Positions 20,472 to 32,390 of a DNA stretch of 64,000 bases are shown here, in pieces. The stretch covers positions 186,001-250,000 of the forward strand of contig CAVUYB010000007.1 in assembly GCA_963745595.1 (NCBI GenBank), given 5' to 3'. Numbering within the stretch: the stretch's first letter is position 1; each line of letters begins with the position of its first letter. The position numbers and the translations under genes were made by a program. The notes under the pieces were generated by a model. That model made no database searches and was not told the DNA's origin. It saw only the letters and a list, made by a program, of their open reading frames with translations. Source of the DNA: DASZUK01 sp963745595 (GTDB lineage Bacteria > Actinomycetota > Acidimicrobiia > Acidimicrobiales > RAAP-2).

Positions 20472-21638
20472 ATGACGGCGGCCATCCATGGCGAGGTGAC
20501 CCCTCGGTTCGAACCCGTCCGGGCGGCCTTCGCGGCCAACTTCGCCGAACACCGCGAGGTGGGGGCCGCGGTCGCCGTCTACGTCGACGGCCGCCAGGTC
20601 GTCGATCTCTGGGGCGGCATCGCCGACCCGACGACCGACCGGCTGTGGGAGGAGGACACGCTCGCCCCGGTCTTCTCGACGACGAAGGGCGTCAGCGCCA
20701 TCGCGGCCCACCGGCTCGCCCAGCGCGGCCAGCTCGACCTCGACGCGCCGGCCGCCGACTACTGGCCGGAGTTCGCCGCCGAGGACAAGGCCGGCATCCC
20801 GGTGCGCTGGTTGATGAGCCACCGCGCCGGCCTGCCGACCGTCGACCGCCCGCTCTCCCCCGCCGAAGCCCTCGCCTGGGAGCCCGCCGTCGATGCCCTG
20901 GCCGCCCAACGGCCGGCGTGGGAGCCGGGAACGGCCCACGGCTACCACGCCATCACGTTCGGCTGGCTGCTCGGCGAGGTCGTCCGCCGGGCCACCGGGC
21001 GGACGATCGGGCAGGTCGTCGCCGACGAGCTCGCTGGACCGCTCGGACTGGACCTGTGGATCGGGCTCCCGGAGGTCGAAGAGCGCCGGGTGTGCCGGCT
21101 CCTGCCACCGCACGTGCCCAGCCGGGCGACGCTCGCCGCGCTCTCCCCCGCCCAGCTCGAGCGGTTCAAGACGCTGTCGGACCGGCGATCGCTGTCGGCC
21201 CGCGCCCTCAACGTGACCGACCCGCCGCTCCGGTTCAACAGCCGGGCGGTGCACGCCGCCGAGCTGCCGGCCGCCAACGGCATCGCCACTGCCCGTTCGC
21301 TCGCCAAGCTGTACGCGGCGATCATCGGCGACGTCGACGGCACCCGGTTGCTCGACCCGCCGACGCTCGCCGGCGCCACCGCCGAACAGGTCAGCGGCTT
21401 CGACCGGGTCTTCTTGGTCGACAGCCGGTTCGGGTCCGGCTTCCTCCTGCCGTCCGACTTCTCGCCGATGATGGGGCCACGGTCGTTCGGCCACTCCGGC
21501 GCCGGCGGATCACTGGCCTTCGCCGATCCGGACACCGGCGTCGCGTTCGCCTACGTCATGAACCAGATGCAGCAAAACCTGGCCGGCGACGCCCGGACGG
21601 TTGGTCTGGTGCGAGCCATCGCCGAGGCCGTCGCCTGA
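20472..21638 (+). CDS. Serine hydrolase, beta-lactamase/family VIII esterase type
   Basis: A 388-residue penicillin-binding-protein-fold hydrolase. Seen: the nucleophile motif S-T-T-K in VFSTTKGVSAIAAHRLA, the tyrosine motif in GYHAITFGWLLGEVVRR, and the C-terminal FGHSGAGGSLAFADP replacing KTG. This combination is typical of EstB-like carboxylesterases rather than true beta-lactamases. No signal peptide, so cytoplasmic. Natural substrate unknown. The frame stays open far upstream, but ATG 20472 fits the family start and the end of the nitroreductase. Confidence 0.82.
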   Translation: MTAAIHGEVTPRFEPVRAAFAANFAEHREVGAAVAVYVDGRQVVDLWGGIADPTTDRLWEEDTLAPVFSTTKGVSAIAAHRLAQRGQLDLDAPAADYWPEFAAEDKAGIPVRWLMSHRAGLPTVDRPLSPAEALAWEPAVDALAAQRPAWEPGTAHGYHAITFGWLLGEVVRRATGRTIGQVVADELAGPLGLDLWIGLPEVEERRVCRLLPPHVPSRATLAALSPAQLERFKTLSDRRSLSARALNVTDPPLRFNSRAVHAAELPAANGIATARSLAKLYAAIIGDVDGTRLLDPPTLAGATAEQVSGFDRVFLVDSRFGSGFLLPSDFSPMMGPRSFGHSGAGGSLAFADPDTGVAFAYVMNQMQQNLAGDARTVGLVRAIAEAVA

Positions 21639-21655
21639 TCTCGGTCGGCCCATCG

Positions 21656-21681
21656 AATCGACGTCGGGAATCGACGTCGGG
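21656..21681. repeat. 13-base tandem repeat
   Basis: AATCGACGTCGGG occurs twice in tandem (21656-21668, 21669-21681) and starts a third, degenerate copy. It lies just past the 3' end of tRNA-Thr, in the 368-base gap between the esterase and the VOC gene. The rest of that gap holds the tRNA and its leader, with no further gene. Confidence 0.6.
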
Positions 21682-21697
21682 AATCGACCCCGGAAAG

Positions 21698-21772
21698 AAC
21701 GCCCGGCGGGACTTGAACCCGCGACCTCCGCCTTACAAGGGCGGTGCTCTAACCGTTCTGAGCTACGGGCGC
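21698..21772 (-). tRNA. tRNA-Thr (anticodon UGU)
   Basis: The cloverleaf was folded by eye. Acceptor GCGCCCG pairs with CGGGCGT (one G-U pair, position 73 is U). D-arm GCTC/GAGC has loop AGAACGGTTA. Anticodon stem CCGCC/GGCGG has loop CTTGTAA, giving anticodon TGT. Variable loop AGGTC. T-arm GCGGG/CCCGC has loop TTCAAGT. Total 75 bases; CCA is not encoded. Confidence 0.95.
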
Positions 21773-22006
21773 ATCTGGACCGCCGCTTCCGCCGGAGCGG
21801 TTCGTCCGGGCAGCACCTTATATCGAACGGCGAGCCGTCGACGCCGCCGACCCGCCGGTCGAGAGGCGCACAAATCGGTCGGAAAAGGAAGGTCCGCGTT
21901 TTCCCGCTGCCCGCACCGGTCGACCGTGACGGGACCGCGACGACCGTGACCGTTGAGGGGTCGGCCGAGTCGAGATCGCGGGCTGACCGAAGGTGCGGGT
22001 AGCGTC

Positions 22007-22381
22007 ATGTCCATGGCGTTCGCCCGACTCGGATCGGTTTCCCTGGACTGCAGCGACCCGTCGTCGCTCGGCCAGTTCTGGGCCGAGCTGCTCGGTGGCG
22101 AGGTGGCGTTCACGAGCGACGACTTCGTCGCCGTCAAGACCGACCGGGGCTGGATCTCGACCGTCCGCGTCCCCGACCACCAGCCGCCGAGCTGGCCGGA
22201 CGGCGCAGTGCCGAAGCAGATCCACCTCGACCTCGCCGTCGACGACCTCGACGCGGCCGAGACCGAGGCCGTCCGCCTCGGCGCCCGGCTCGCCGACGAG
22301 CAGCCGGCGCCGGACCGCTGGCGCGTCCTGCTCGATCCAGCCGGGCACCCGTTCTGCCTGACGGTGCAGATCCCCGAGTAA
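22007..22381 (+). CDS. VOC family protein (glyoxalase-like)
   Basis: A 124-residue single-module VOC protein: MSMAFARLGSVSLDCSDPSSLGQFWAELLGG at the start, PKQIHLDLAVDDLDAAE in the middle, and LLDPAGHPFCLTVQIPE at the end. This is the actinobacterial type with an FWAELLGG signature, often annotated as a glyoxalase or bleomycin-resistance relative. ATG 22007 is chosen because the family begins near MxxxRLGSVSLD. Role unknown. Confidence 0.78.
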   Translation: MSMAFARLGSVSLDCSDPSSLGQFWAELLGGEVAFTSDDFVAVKTDRGWISTVRVPDHQPPSWPDGAVPKQIHLDLAVDDLDAAETEAVRLGARLADEQPAPDRWRVLLDPAGHPFCLTVQIPE

Positions 22382-22431
22382 CCGGCGACGGACATGAACG
22401 ATGCCGTCGTCATGACGAACCGAACGGCATC

Positions 22432-22695
22432 GTGAAGCTCACCCTCGACCTGCACGACATCTACAACCGAGGCCACGACATAGACCGGGCGCTCGACGAG
22501 ATGATGGACGAGGCCGAGGAGAAGAAGGCGACGCTCGTCGAGATCATCCCCGGCAAGGGTTCGGGCCAGCTCAAGAAACGCGTCCTGCGCTACCTCGACC
22601 GCAAGGACGTCAAGGCCCGCTACCACCGAGTCGAGAAGGACTCCCGGAACTTCGGGCGGATCTTCGTCCACTTCCGGTGGAAGGGATTGCGATAG
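22432..22695 (+). CDS. Smr (small MutS-related) domain protein
   Basis: An 87-residue protein from a GTG start. It has the Smr-type hallmarks: LDLHDIYNRG near the N-terminus, and EIIPGKGSGQLKKRVLRYLDR, matching the GxG-centred VHGKGSGxLR motif, followed by an RNFGRIFVHF strand. Stand-alone Smr domains are endonucleases acting on DNA or RNA, but activity here is unproven. It is 50 bases after the VOC gene and could be co-transcribed. Confidence 0.75.
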   Translation: MKLTLDLHDIYNRGHDIDRALDEMMDEAEEKKATLVEIIPGKGSGQLKKRVLRYLDRKDVKARYHRVEKDSRNFGRIFVHFRWKGLR

Positions 22696-22795
22696 GCGGC
22701 GCCGAGGCGCCAGGATCCCGGAGTCAGGCAACCGCGGGAACCCGGCAAGGTTTCCGGGCAGGTTTCCAGCAAAGTCGGCGTCGCACACTCAGCGC

Positions 22796-23434
22796 ATGAC
22801 CGCTCTCGCCGCGCTGCCCTCCCTCCCGCCCAACCCCGACCAGCCACCCGGTACCGGAGCCTCCCGGCCGACGCTGGTCACCGTGATCCCGTGGGACGAC
22901 CCGGTCGTCGACGCCGGTGGCATCGACCCGCGGTCGGCCTACGTCGAGCGGTGCTGGCTTCCCCTCCTCGGCCCGTCCGCGACGTGGTTCCTCCGCCTCG
23001 CCGCCAACCGACTGGATGCCCACCCGGACGGGTTCCCGCTGGACCTCGACGCCACCGCGCGGGCCATCGGGCTCGGCGGTCTCGGCAGCCGGCACTCGCC
23101 GTTCCGGCGAGCCGTCCTCCGCTGCGGTCGTTACGGCCTGGCCCGGCACGTCGGCCCCGACACTTTGGCCGTCCGCCGGCTCGTGACGCCGATCCCCCAC
23201 CGCCACGTCGCTCGTCTGCCGCCCGCCGCCCAAGAGCTGCACGACCGATGGACCAGGCCCCACCCGGCGATGGCCGCCGAACGGCGACGGGCCCGGTTGC
23301 TGGCGCTCGATCTGGTGATCCTCGGCGAGGACCCGGCCGGGATCGAGCGCCGACTCCTGTTGTGGGGCATCCACCCCGCCCTGGCTTACGAAGTCGCCGA
23401 GTGGGGCTCCTCCCGTCCGGCGTTCGACCCGTAG
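22796..23434 (+). CDS. Conserved-looking hypothetical protein preceding the ATPase cassette
   Basis: A 212-residue soluble, basic protein (many arginines). A proline-rich N-terminus is followed by helical segments: PRSAYVERCWLPLLGPSATWFLRLAANRL, LDATARAIGLGG, SPFRRAVLRCGRYGLARHV, then ARLPPAAQELHDRW and helices rich in Arg/Leu. The helix-turn-like LDLDATARAIGLGG plus an Arg-rich wing suggests possible nucleic-acid binding, but no family is recognised. Its last 13 codons (AEWGSSRPAFDP plus stop) lie in a 97-base segment repeated after the ATPase gene. Confidence 0.65.
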   Translation: MTALAALPSLPPNPDQPPGTGASRPTLVTVIPWDDPVVDAGGIDPRSAYVERCWLPLLGPSATWFLRLAANRLDAHPDGFPLDLDATARAIGLGGLGSRHSPFRRAVLRCGRYGLARHVGPDTLAVRRLVTPIPHRHVARLPPAAQELHDRWTRPHPAMAAERRRARLLALDLVILGEDPAGIERRLLLWGIHPALAYEVAEWGSSRPAFDP

Positions 23435-23492
23435 TCCTCCGGCCCAGCGTCCCTCCGGCCCTGTGGCTCTACTTTCGGAGCCACTTTGGCTC
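23396..23492 (+). repeat. Direct repeat copy A flanking the ATPase cassette
   Basis: A 97-base segment covering the last 13 codons of the upstream gene, its 3' flank and one GAGCCACTTTGGCTC palindrome. It matches copy B (24681-24777) without gaps at about 85% identity, 1285 bases away. Only the ATPase gene and its promoter lie between. Confidence 0.85.
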
Positions 23493-23542
23493 CGAAAACC
23501 GAGCCAAAGTGGCTCCATATCCCGAGCCACCCCTCCTATACT
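23477..23542 (+). promoter_or_regulatory. Palindromic operator and promoter of the ATPase gene
   Basis: GGAGCCACTTTGGCTC (23477-23492) and GAGCCAAAGTGGCTCC (23501-23516) are exact reverse complements around CGAAAACC. Each arm itself contains the shorter palindrome GAGCCA/TGGCTC. Further GAGCCAC half-sites lie at 23463-23469 (reverse) and 23524-23530. A good -10, TATACT (23537-23542), is 7 bases before the GTG start, so the message is probably leaderless with the palindromes in the -35 region. Confidence 0.7.
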
Positions 23543-23548
23543 GGTTTC

Positions 23549-24651
23549 GTGACGAATCCCTTCCAGATCACGAAGCCGGTGGACCCAGCCGAGGTGATCG
23601 ACCGTGACCAGGAAACCCGTCGCCTCGTCGAGCTGGCGACTGAAGGCAACAACGCTCGGTTGGTCGCGCCCCGTCGTTACGGCAAGACGTCTCTCCTCCG
23701 TCGTGTTCAGGTTCACCTCGAGAACGAGGGGTGGATCCGGTGTACGTCGACCTCCTGGGCATCGTGTCCACCGACGATTTCGCGGCGCGGATCGAGCGCG
23801 CCTACACCCTCCAGTTGACGGGTCCGATCGCCAAGTGGTTCGCAGGAGTACGCCGCCAGCTCAAGCCCTCGGTCACCACGGGTGGCGGCGTCGTTCCGGC
23901 ATCGGTTTCGCTTGACCTCTCGGGCCAATCGAACGAAGCGCTCGCCGAGCGCCTGGACCTCCCAAAGAGAGTTCGAGAGAAGACCGGGAACAGAGTCCAC
24001 GTCGTCTTCGACGAGTTTCAAGAACTGGATCGGATCGCCCAGAAGAACGTCGACCAGATCCTTCGGAGCGTCATCCAGCACCACGGCGATGCGGCGAGCT
24101 ACGTCTTCGCAGGATCCGAACTTCACATGATGCAGTTGATGTTCACCGATCGACAGCGAGCCTTCTACGGGCAGACGCAGAAGGTCGCCCTGAAGCCCCT
24201 TGCCGACGAGGCACTCGCCGAATACATCGTCAGCCGCTTCGAAGCCACCGGGAAGTCCCTCACGCCCTCGGTCCTCTCGGCACTCTTGGACCTGGTGGTC
24301 GGCCATCCTCAACGAGCCATGGTCGCGGCACATTCGCTGTGGGAGGTGACCGACGGGATCGCCGATCTGGGCGAGTGGGAGATGGCGCTCGATCGACTGA
24401 TGGACGATGTCGATGACGAACTGGGGATCCTTTGGCTCGGAATGGAGGTCGCAGAACGCGAGGTGTTGGTTCGCCTGGCCCAAGGCCAGTCTCCGTTCGC
24501 CCGCGCCGGAGGAGGCACGCGGGGAGGTAGCGCCGCGAGGGCCGTGAAATCCCTCATCGCCAAGGGTGTTGTTGCCGATGACGTCAGCCGCCGGTATCTC
24601 GTCGACCCTCTCTTCGGGGAGTGGATCCGGGCCCAGCGGAGGCTGCCCTAA
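23549..24651 (+). pseudogene. AAA+ ATPase with C-terminal winged helix, frameshifted
   Basis: An archaeal-type/AAA_16-like ATPase of about 367 residues. Frame 1 gives MTNPFQITKPVDPAEVIDRD and Walker A in APRRYGKTSL. After ENEG (about 23728) the frame shifts to VDPVYVDLLGIVSTDDF, which needs one extra G in a run of four. The rest has Walker B VVFDEFQELD, a sensor-like VFAGSELHMMQ and a C-terminal winged helix (AARAVKSLIAKGVVADDVSRRYLVDPLFGEWIR). It is leaderless from GTG 23549 behind a large palindrome and lies between 97-base direct repeats. The family is common and poorly characterised; some members are linked to mobile or defence loci. Role unknown. Confidence 0.75.
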
Positions 24652-24680
24652 CGGCCCAATCGGCCGTGGGCTACAAGGCT

Positions 24681-24777
24681 GCCGAGTGGGGCTCCTCCCG
24701 GCCGGCGTTCGACCCGTAGCCGTCCGGCCCAGCGCCCCTCCAGCTCAGTGGCTCGGGATGTAGAGCCACTTTGGCTC
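24681..24777 (+). repeat. Direct repeat copy B flanking the ATPase cassette
   Basis: The second copy of the 97-base segment. It still encodes AEWGSSRPAFDP and a stop although no gene leads into it. It keeps GAGCCACTTTGGCTC (24763-24777) and a GAGCCAC half-site beyond. It ends at the stop codon of the convergent pepA gene, whose last codons lie in the palindrome-rich flank. Confidence 0.85.
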
Positions 24778-26358
24778 TCAAACCGGAGCCACCCCATAGT
24801 CCTCGAGCAGGGCCAGGAGGGTTCGGAGGCCGAACGCGGTCCCACCCTTCGACAGGTAGCCGGCCGTCTCCGCCGACCGTCCCGGGCCGGCGATGTCGAG
24901 GTGGGCCCAGGGCCGGCCGCCGGTGAACCGCTGGAGGAGGAGCGCGGCGGCGATAGCCCCGGCCTGGCCGGCCTTCCCGATGTTCTTCATGTCGGCGACG
25001 TCGGATTCGATGTGGTCCGCGTAGTCCTCCGGCATCGGCAACGGCCAGAGCCGCTCGCCCGCCCGGGCGCCGGCCGACCGGAGCCGCTCGACGAGCGCGT
25101 CGTCGGAGCCGAAGAGGGCGGCCATCCCGGTCCCGAGCGCGACGGTGGCCGCGCCGGTCAGCGTGGCGACGTCGATCACCGCGTCCGGCGCCGGCTCGAT
25201 CTCGGCCGCCAGCGACAACGCGTCGGCCAGCACCAGCCGGCCCTCCGCGTCGGTGTTGAGCACCTCGATCGTCAACCCGTTGCGGATCGTCAGGACGTCG
25301 CCGGGCTTGATCGCCGCGCCGCCGGGCATGTTCTCGGTGATCGGCGCCAGCGCGGTCACCCGGACCCGCACCCCGAGGTCGGCACAGGCCGACAGCGCGC
25401 CGAGGACGATCGCCGCGCCGCTCATATCCGTCTTCATCGTCGTCATGCCGTCCGCCGTCTTCAGCGACAGTCCGCCGGAGTCGAACGTGATGCCCTTGCC
25501 GACCAGCACGACGTGCGGGACCGGACTGGCGGTGACGGCGTGCGGCTGCTGGCGTCGCGCTCAGGCCGGCTCGTACGTTGCCGTCACGAACCGCGGCGGC
25601 TCGACCGAGCCCCGGCTGACGCCGAGCAGCCCGCCGAGCCGCTCCGTGGCGATCCGTTCCTCGTTCCACACCTCGACCGTCGTCCGCGGCTGGTCGGCCA
25701 GTTCGTCGACGACGCGCTCGGCCAACCGGCTCGGCGTCAGCTCGGACGCCGGCGTGTTGATGAGGTCCCGAGCGAACGTGACCGCCCGGGCGGTCCGGGC
25801 GCCACGGCGGGCGCCGGCAACGAGACCGCCGTCGGAGCCGGCGTCATCTCGTCGGCCGCCGTCCGGCCCGGTAGCTGCCGAGACGAGCACCACCCGGTCG
25901 ACGGGCGGCGGCTTCGGTTCGGACCGCCGTCCGAACCGGTACGCGGCCAGCACTGCGCCTTCGGCAACGGCCGCCCCGATCTCGGCCACCGCGCCACCCG
26001 GCGGATCGGCCGGCAGGACGACGGCCGCGGTGCCGCCTTCGCCGGCCGACCGGACGAACGCGGCCGACGCCTTGCGCCACCGCTCCAAGTCGACGCCGTC
26101 CGCGCCGCCGAGCCCGAGCAGCCACCGGACCGGACCGCCGGTCGGGCTGCGGAACGCAAACACCTGCCCGGGCTTGGCGGTGAAGCCCTGACGGCGCAGC
26201 CATGCCGCGTCCAACCCGTCCGTCGCGTCGAACCCGGCCCCGTCGAACCCGGCCGGGACGAGCAGCGTCGGTCCGTCCGGCCCGGCGACGACCGGCAGCC
26301 CGACGGCGACGGCGTCGTCGGGGACGGCGGTCGCGACGTCGATCACGATCTCGGTCAC
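24778..26358 (-). pseudogene. pepA: Leucyl aminopeptidase (M17), interrupted by an in-frame TGA
   Basis: Cytosolic dizinc aminopeptidase of about 526 codons. The N-terminal domain ends PRFVTATYEPA, then TGA at 25561-25563, then the same frame continues ARRQQPHAVTASPVPHVVLVGKGITFDSGGLSLK. The catalytic domain has the metal lysine and aspartate in GKGITFDSGG, MKTDMSGAA and the NTDAEGRLVLADAL signature. A GGA (Gly) codon is expected at the TGA, so a single G-to-T change explains it. A new start within the catalytic domain is unlikely to give a working enzyme. The C-terminus (DYGVAPV) is odd and falls in the duplicated palindrome region. It overlaps the adenosyltransferase stop by four bases. Confidence 0.8.
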
Positions 26359-27024
26359 CCGCCTTCCCCCGGCTGGTCGTCCCCCGGGGCGCCCGGGCCG
26401 CCCGCGCTGCCCAGGCTGCCCGACCCGCCCGAGCTGATCGGTCCACCCTGGCGGCTGGCGTCACGGCGGGCGAAGAGGTGCTCGTCGCCCTCCTGCCAGC
26501 GGGCGAGCGCCCAGACGAGGTCGGACAGCCGGTTGAGGTACGGCCCGACGAGCGAGCCGTCGTCGAGATCGTCGACCGACGAGACGAGCCGCTCGGCCCG
26601 GCGGACGACGGTCCGGGCGACGTCGAGGGCGGCGGCGGTCCGGTTCCGACCGGGCACGACGAACTCGCTCGGCATCTCGAACCGGCCGAGCAGCTCGTCG
26701 ATCTGCCGTTCGAGGTCGGCGACCATCGGTTCGGTGACGAGCGTCGAGCCGGCGACGAGCTTGTGCCGGTGGGCCGGCAGCGTCGCCACCTCGGCCATCA
26801 GCACGTAGAGGTCCTGCTCGACGGCGACGAGGGCGGTCGTCGAGCGCGGAGCCGTGCACCGACTCGGCCCGGGCGACGCCGAGCGCGGCCTGCGCCTCGT
26901 CGACCACGCCGTTCAGCTCGATCCGCGGCGACGACTTCGGCGCCCGGCCGCCGTAGAGGAGGCCGGTCGTCCCGTCGTCACCGGTGCGGGTGTAGATACG
27001 GGGTTGTCGGGCTGTCGATGCCAT
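26355..27024 (-). pseudogene. Cob(I)alamin adenosyltransferase (PduO/MMAB type), frameshifted
   Basis: Makes adenosylcobalamin, the cofactor of the mutase at 14147. Frame 1: RIYTRTGDDGTTGLLYGGRAPKSSPRIELNGVVDEAQAALGVARAE. Frame 2: LVAVEQDLYVLMAEVATLP, then RTVVRRAERLV and YLNRLSDLVWALAR, which are the ATP- and cobalamin-site motifs. The join lies near 26838-26845 and needs one base fewer (CTCGACGACC to CTCGACACC). A Gly/Ser/Pro-rich 25-residue tail follows the conserved domain. The start is ATG 27024, divergent from metH, a second B12 enzyme. Confidence 0.8.
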
Positions 27025-27068
27025 CGCTGGCGGATGCTACCGGGCGGCGCCGGTAGCCTGGCAGGACG

Positions 27069-30589
<3,521 letters not shown>

Positions 30590-30593
<4 letters not shown>

Positions 30594-31447
30594 CGGGCGC
30601 CACCCGCCGGAAGGCGGACGGTGGTGCAGTCCGACAGAAGGTGGGAACCGCCGTCAGCTTGCTGCTCGTCCTCACGGCGGCGCTCGTCGGTGCCACCGTG
30701 CTCGCCGGGGCTGCGGTGCCCTTCGGTGCTGCCGTGCTCGCTGGGGCCGCAGTGCCCGCCGGTGCCGCCGGTGCCGCTCCAGCCGCCGGGAGGCCGCTTG
30801 CCGACACGGTCGTCCGCCGCGGCCCGCCGGGCACGGCCGTCGTCACCGAGGGGTCGCTGACGGCCGCCCAGTTCGCCAGCTACTCCCCCGACCCGACCGC
30901 GACGACCGCCCTCCTCCAGAAGCTCACCGCGGCCGGCACCGTCCGCACCTACCAACGGGTCTGGGCCGACCCGCCATTCAACGTGGCGGTGACGGACCTG
31001 GTCGCCGCGTTCTCGACGCCGGCCGAGGCCGTCGCCTACCGGAAGGGCCAGGACGCCGCGCTGGCCACCGCGGCAGCCGTCACGACGGCGCCGGTGCCCG
31101 GCCTCCCCGGCGTCCACCGCGACGCCTACCCGATCACCAGCCCGGTCGTCGGCACCGAGCAGGTCGTCGTCCTGGCCGACCACGACGCCGTCGCCACCCT
31201 GTCGTTCACGCTCGCCGCCCCGACGGCGACCGATCCACCGCCGGCCACGATCACCGCGGCCGGCATCGACGCGTTCGCCGTCCGCCAGCACCGACGGCTC
31301 GTCACCGCCCTCGCCCCGCCGGCGGCCGATCCGGCCAACGGCCCGTCCGCCGCGGTCGTCGCCGGCTGGGTCCTCCTGGCCGTCGCGGCGGTGCTGGTCG
31401 TCGTCCTCGCGGCCGTGCTCGTCCGCCGGCGAGCCGTCAGGCCGTGA
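30590..31447 (+). CDS. Exported, C-terminally anchored hypothetical protein
   Basis: A 285-residue protein whose GTG start overlaps the metH stop (GTGA). The N-terminal signal helix (TAVSLLLVLTAALVGATVLAG) is followed by an alanine/glycine/proline repeat stretch to about residue 60. A globular domain of about 180 residues follows (TVVRRGPPGTAVVTEGSLTAAQF...). Near the end is one membrane helix (AAVVAGWVLLAVAAVLVVVLAAVLV) with an RRRAVRP tail. The topology is that of an exported domain tethered to the membrane. No family is recognised. Coupling to metH may be positional only. Confidence 0.6.
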
Positions 31448-32390
31448 GGTCGAGAACGACCTTGCCCTCGAGCGACCGGCCGGTGAGCCGGTCGAGCGCG
31501 CCGTTCACGTCGCCCAGCGGCACGACCGAGTCGATCGGCACGTGCAGCCGACCGTCGGCGACGGCCCGCAACGTCTCGGCGATCCATCGGACGGTCACGT
31601 CGTCGGGTTCGAGCAGGCCGCCGTACCCGAGGATCGTCAATCCCTTGCGGTAGAGGAGCTGGAGCGGGACCGGGCCCTCCGTCCCGGCCGACGTGCCGAA
31701 CAGGACGAGCCGGCCGTTCTCGGCCATCGCGGCCACCGCCGCCCCCGTGAAGTCCCCGCCGAGCGGGTCGATGACGACCGTCGGCCGGAAGCCGGCCAGT
31801 TGGTCGGCGAGATCGTCGGCCCCGCCGACGACCACCCGGTCGGCGCCCTGCGCCTCGATGCCGCCAGCCTTGGCATCGCTGACGGTCTGCCCGCAGACCG
31901 TCGCCCCGGCGCCGTGGGCCGCCGAGACGGCGATGCTCCCGACCCCGCCACTCGCCCCGAGCACGAGCACCCGGTCGGCCGCGGTGACCGCGCCGAGATC
32001 CGTCACGACCCGCCACGCCGTCACCCCGGCAATGCCGACGCTCGCCGCCACCGGCAGCTCCACCCCGGCCGGGACGTCGACCAGGAGCGGCTCCGGCACA
32101 ACCGCCGCGGTCGCCCAGAGCCCGTCGCGGGCCGAGCCGAGGCCGCCGCCGTGGACCACGACCGTCCGGTCGCCGACCGTTCCGACCCCCTCCAGCCCGA
32201 GCGTGCGCGGCACCGGCCCGTCCGGCGCCGCCCGCCCGAGCGCGCCATAGCGGTCGATCGGGTTGACGCCGGCGTAGCGCATCGTGACGACGACCTCGCC
32301 GGCCGCCGGGTCGGCGAGGTCGACCGCCTCGACCTGCAGCGGCTGTCCGTGCTCGACCAGCCGGGCCGCCCGGACGCGCACGTCAGACAC
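31437..32390 (-). CDS. Zinc-less quinone oxidoreductase-like medium-chain dehydrogenase
   Basis: A 317-residue MDR-family NADPH oxidoreductase. Seen: YAGVNPIDRYG near the N-terminus, the cofactor loop VLVLGASGGVGSIAVSAAHGAG, and GRLVLFGTSAG. The zinc-ligand residues of alcohol dehydrogenases are absent, as in QOR/crotonyl-type enzymes. GTG 32390 overlaps the end of lipBA by eight bases; GTG 32381 is an alternative. It is the last gene of the lpd-E2-lipBA unit. Substrate unknown. Confidence 0.75.
   Translation of the reverse strand: MSDVRVRAARLVEHGQPLQVEAVDLADPAAGEVVVTMRYAGVNPIDRYGALGRAAPDGPVPRTLGLEGVGTVGDRTVVVHGGGLGSARDGLWATAAVVPEPLLVDVPAGVELPVAASVGIAGVTAWRVVTDLGAVTAADRVLVLGASGGVGSIAVSAAHGAGATVCGQTVSDAKAGGIEAQGADRVVVGGADDLADQLAGFRPTVVIDPLGGDFTGAAVAAMAENGRLVLFGTSAGTEGPVPLQLLYRKGLTILGYGGLLEPDDVTVRWIAETLRAVADGRLHVPIDSVVPLGDVNGALDRLTGRSLEGKVVLDLTA

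Noticed and set aside
21656..21772. tRNA-Thr as attachment site of an integrative element
   Set aside because: No integrase and no duplicated tRNA 3' end were seen. The neighbouring tandem repeat does not match the tRNA.
25561..25563. Selenocysteine at the pepA TGA
   Set aside because: The position is a linker where Gly is expected, there is no Cys in the family there, and no SECIS-like hairpin was apparent.
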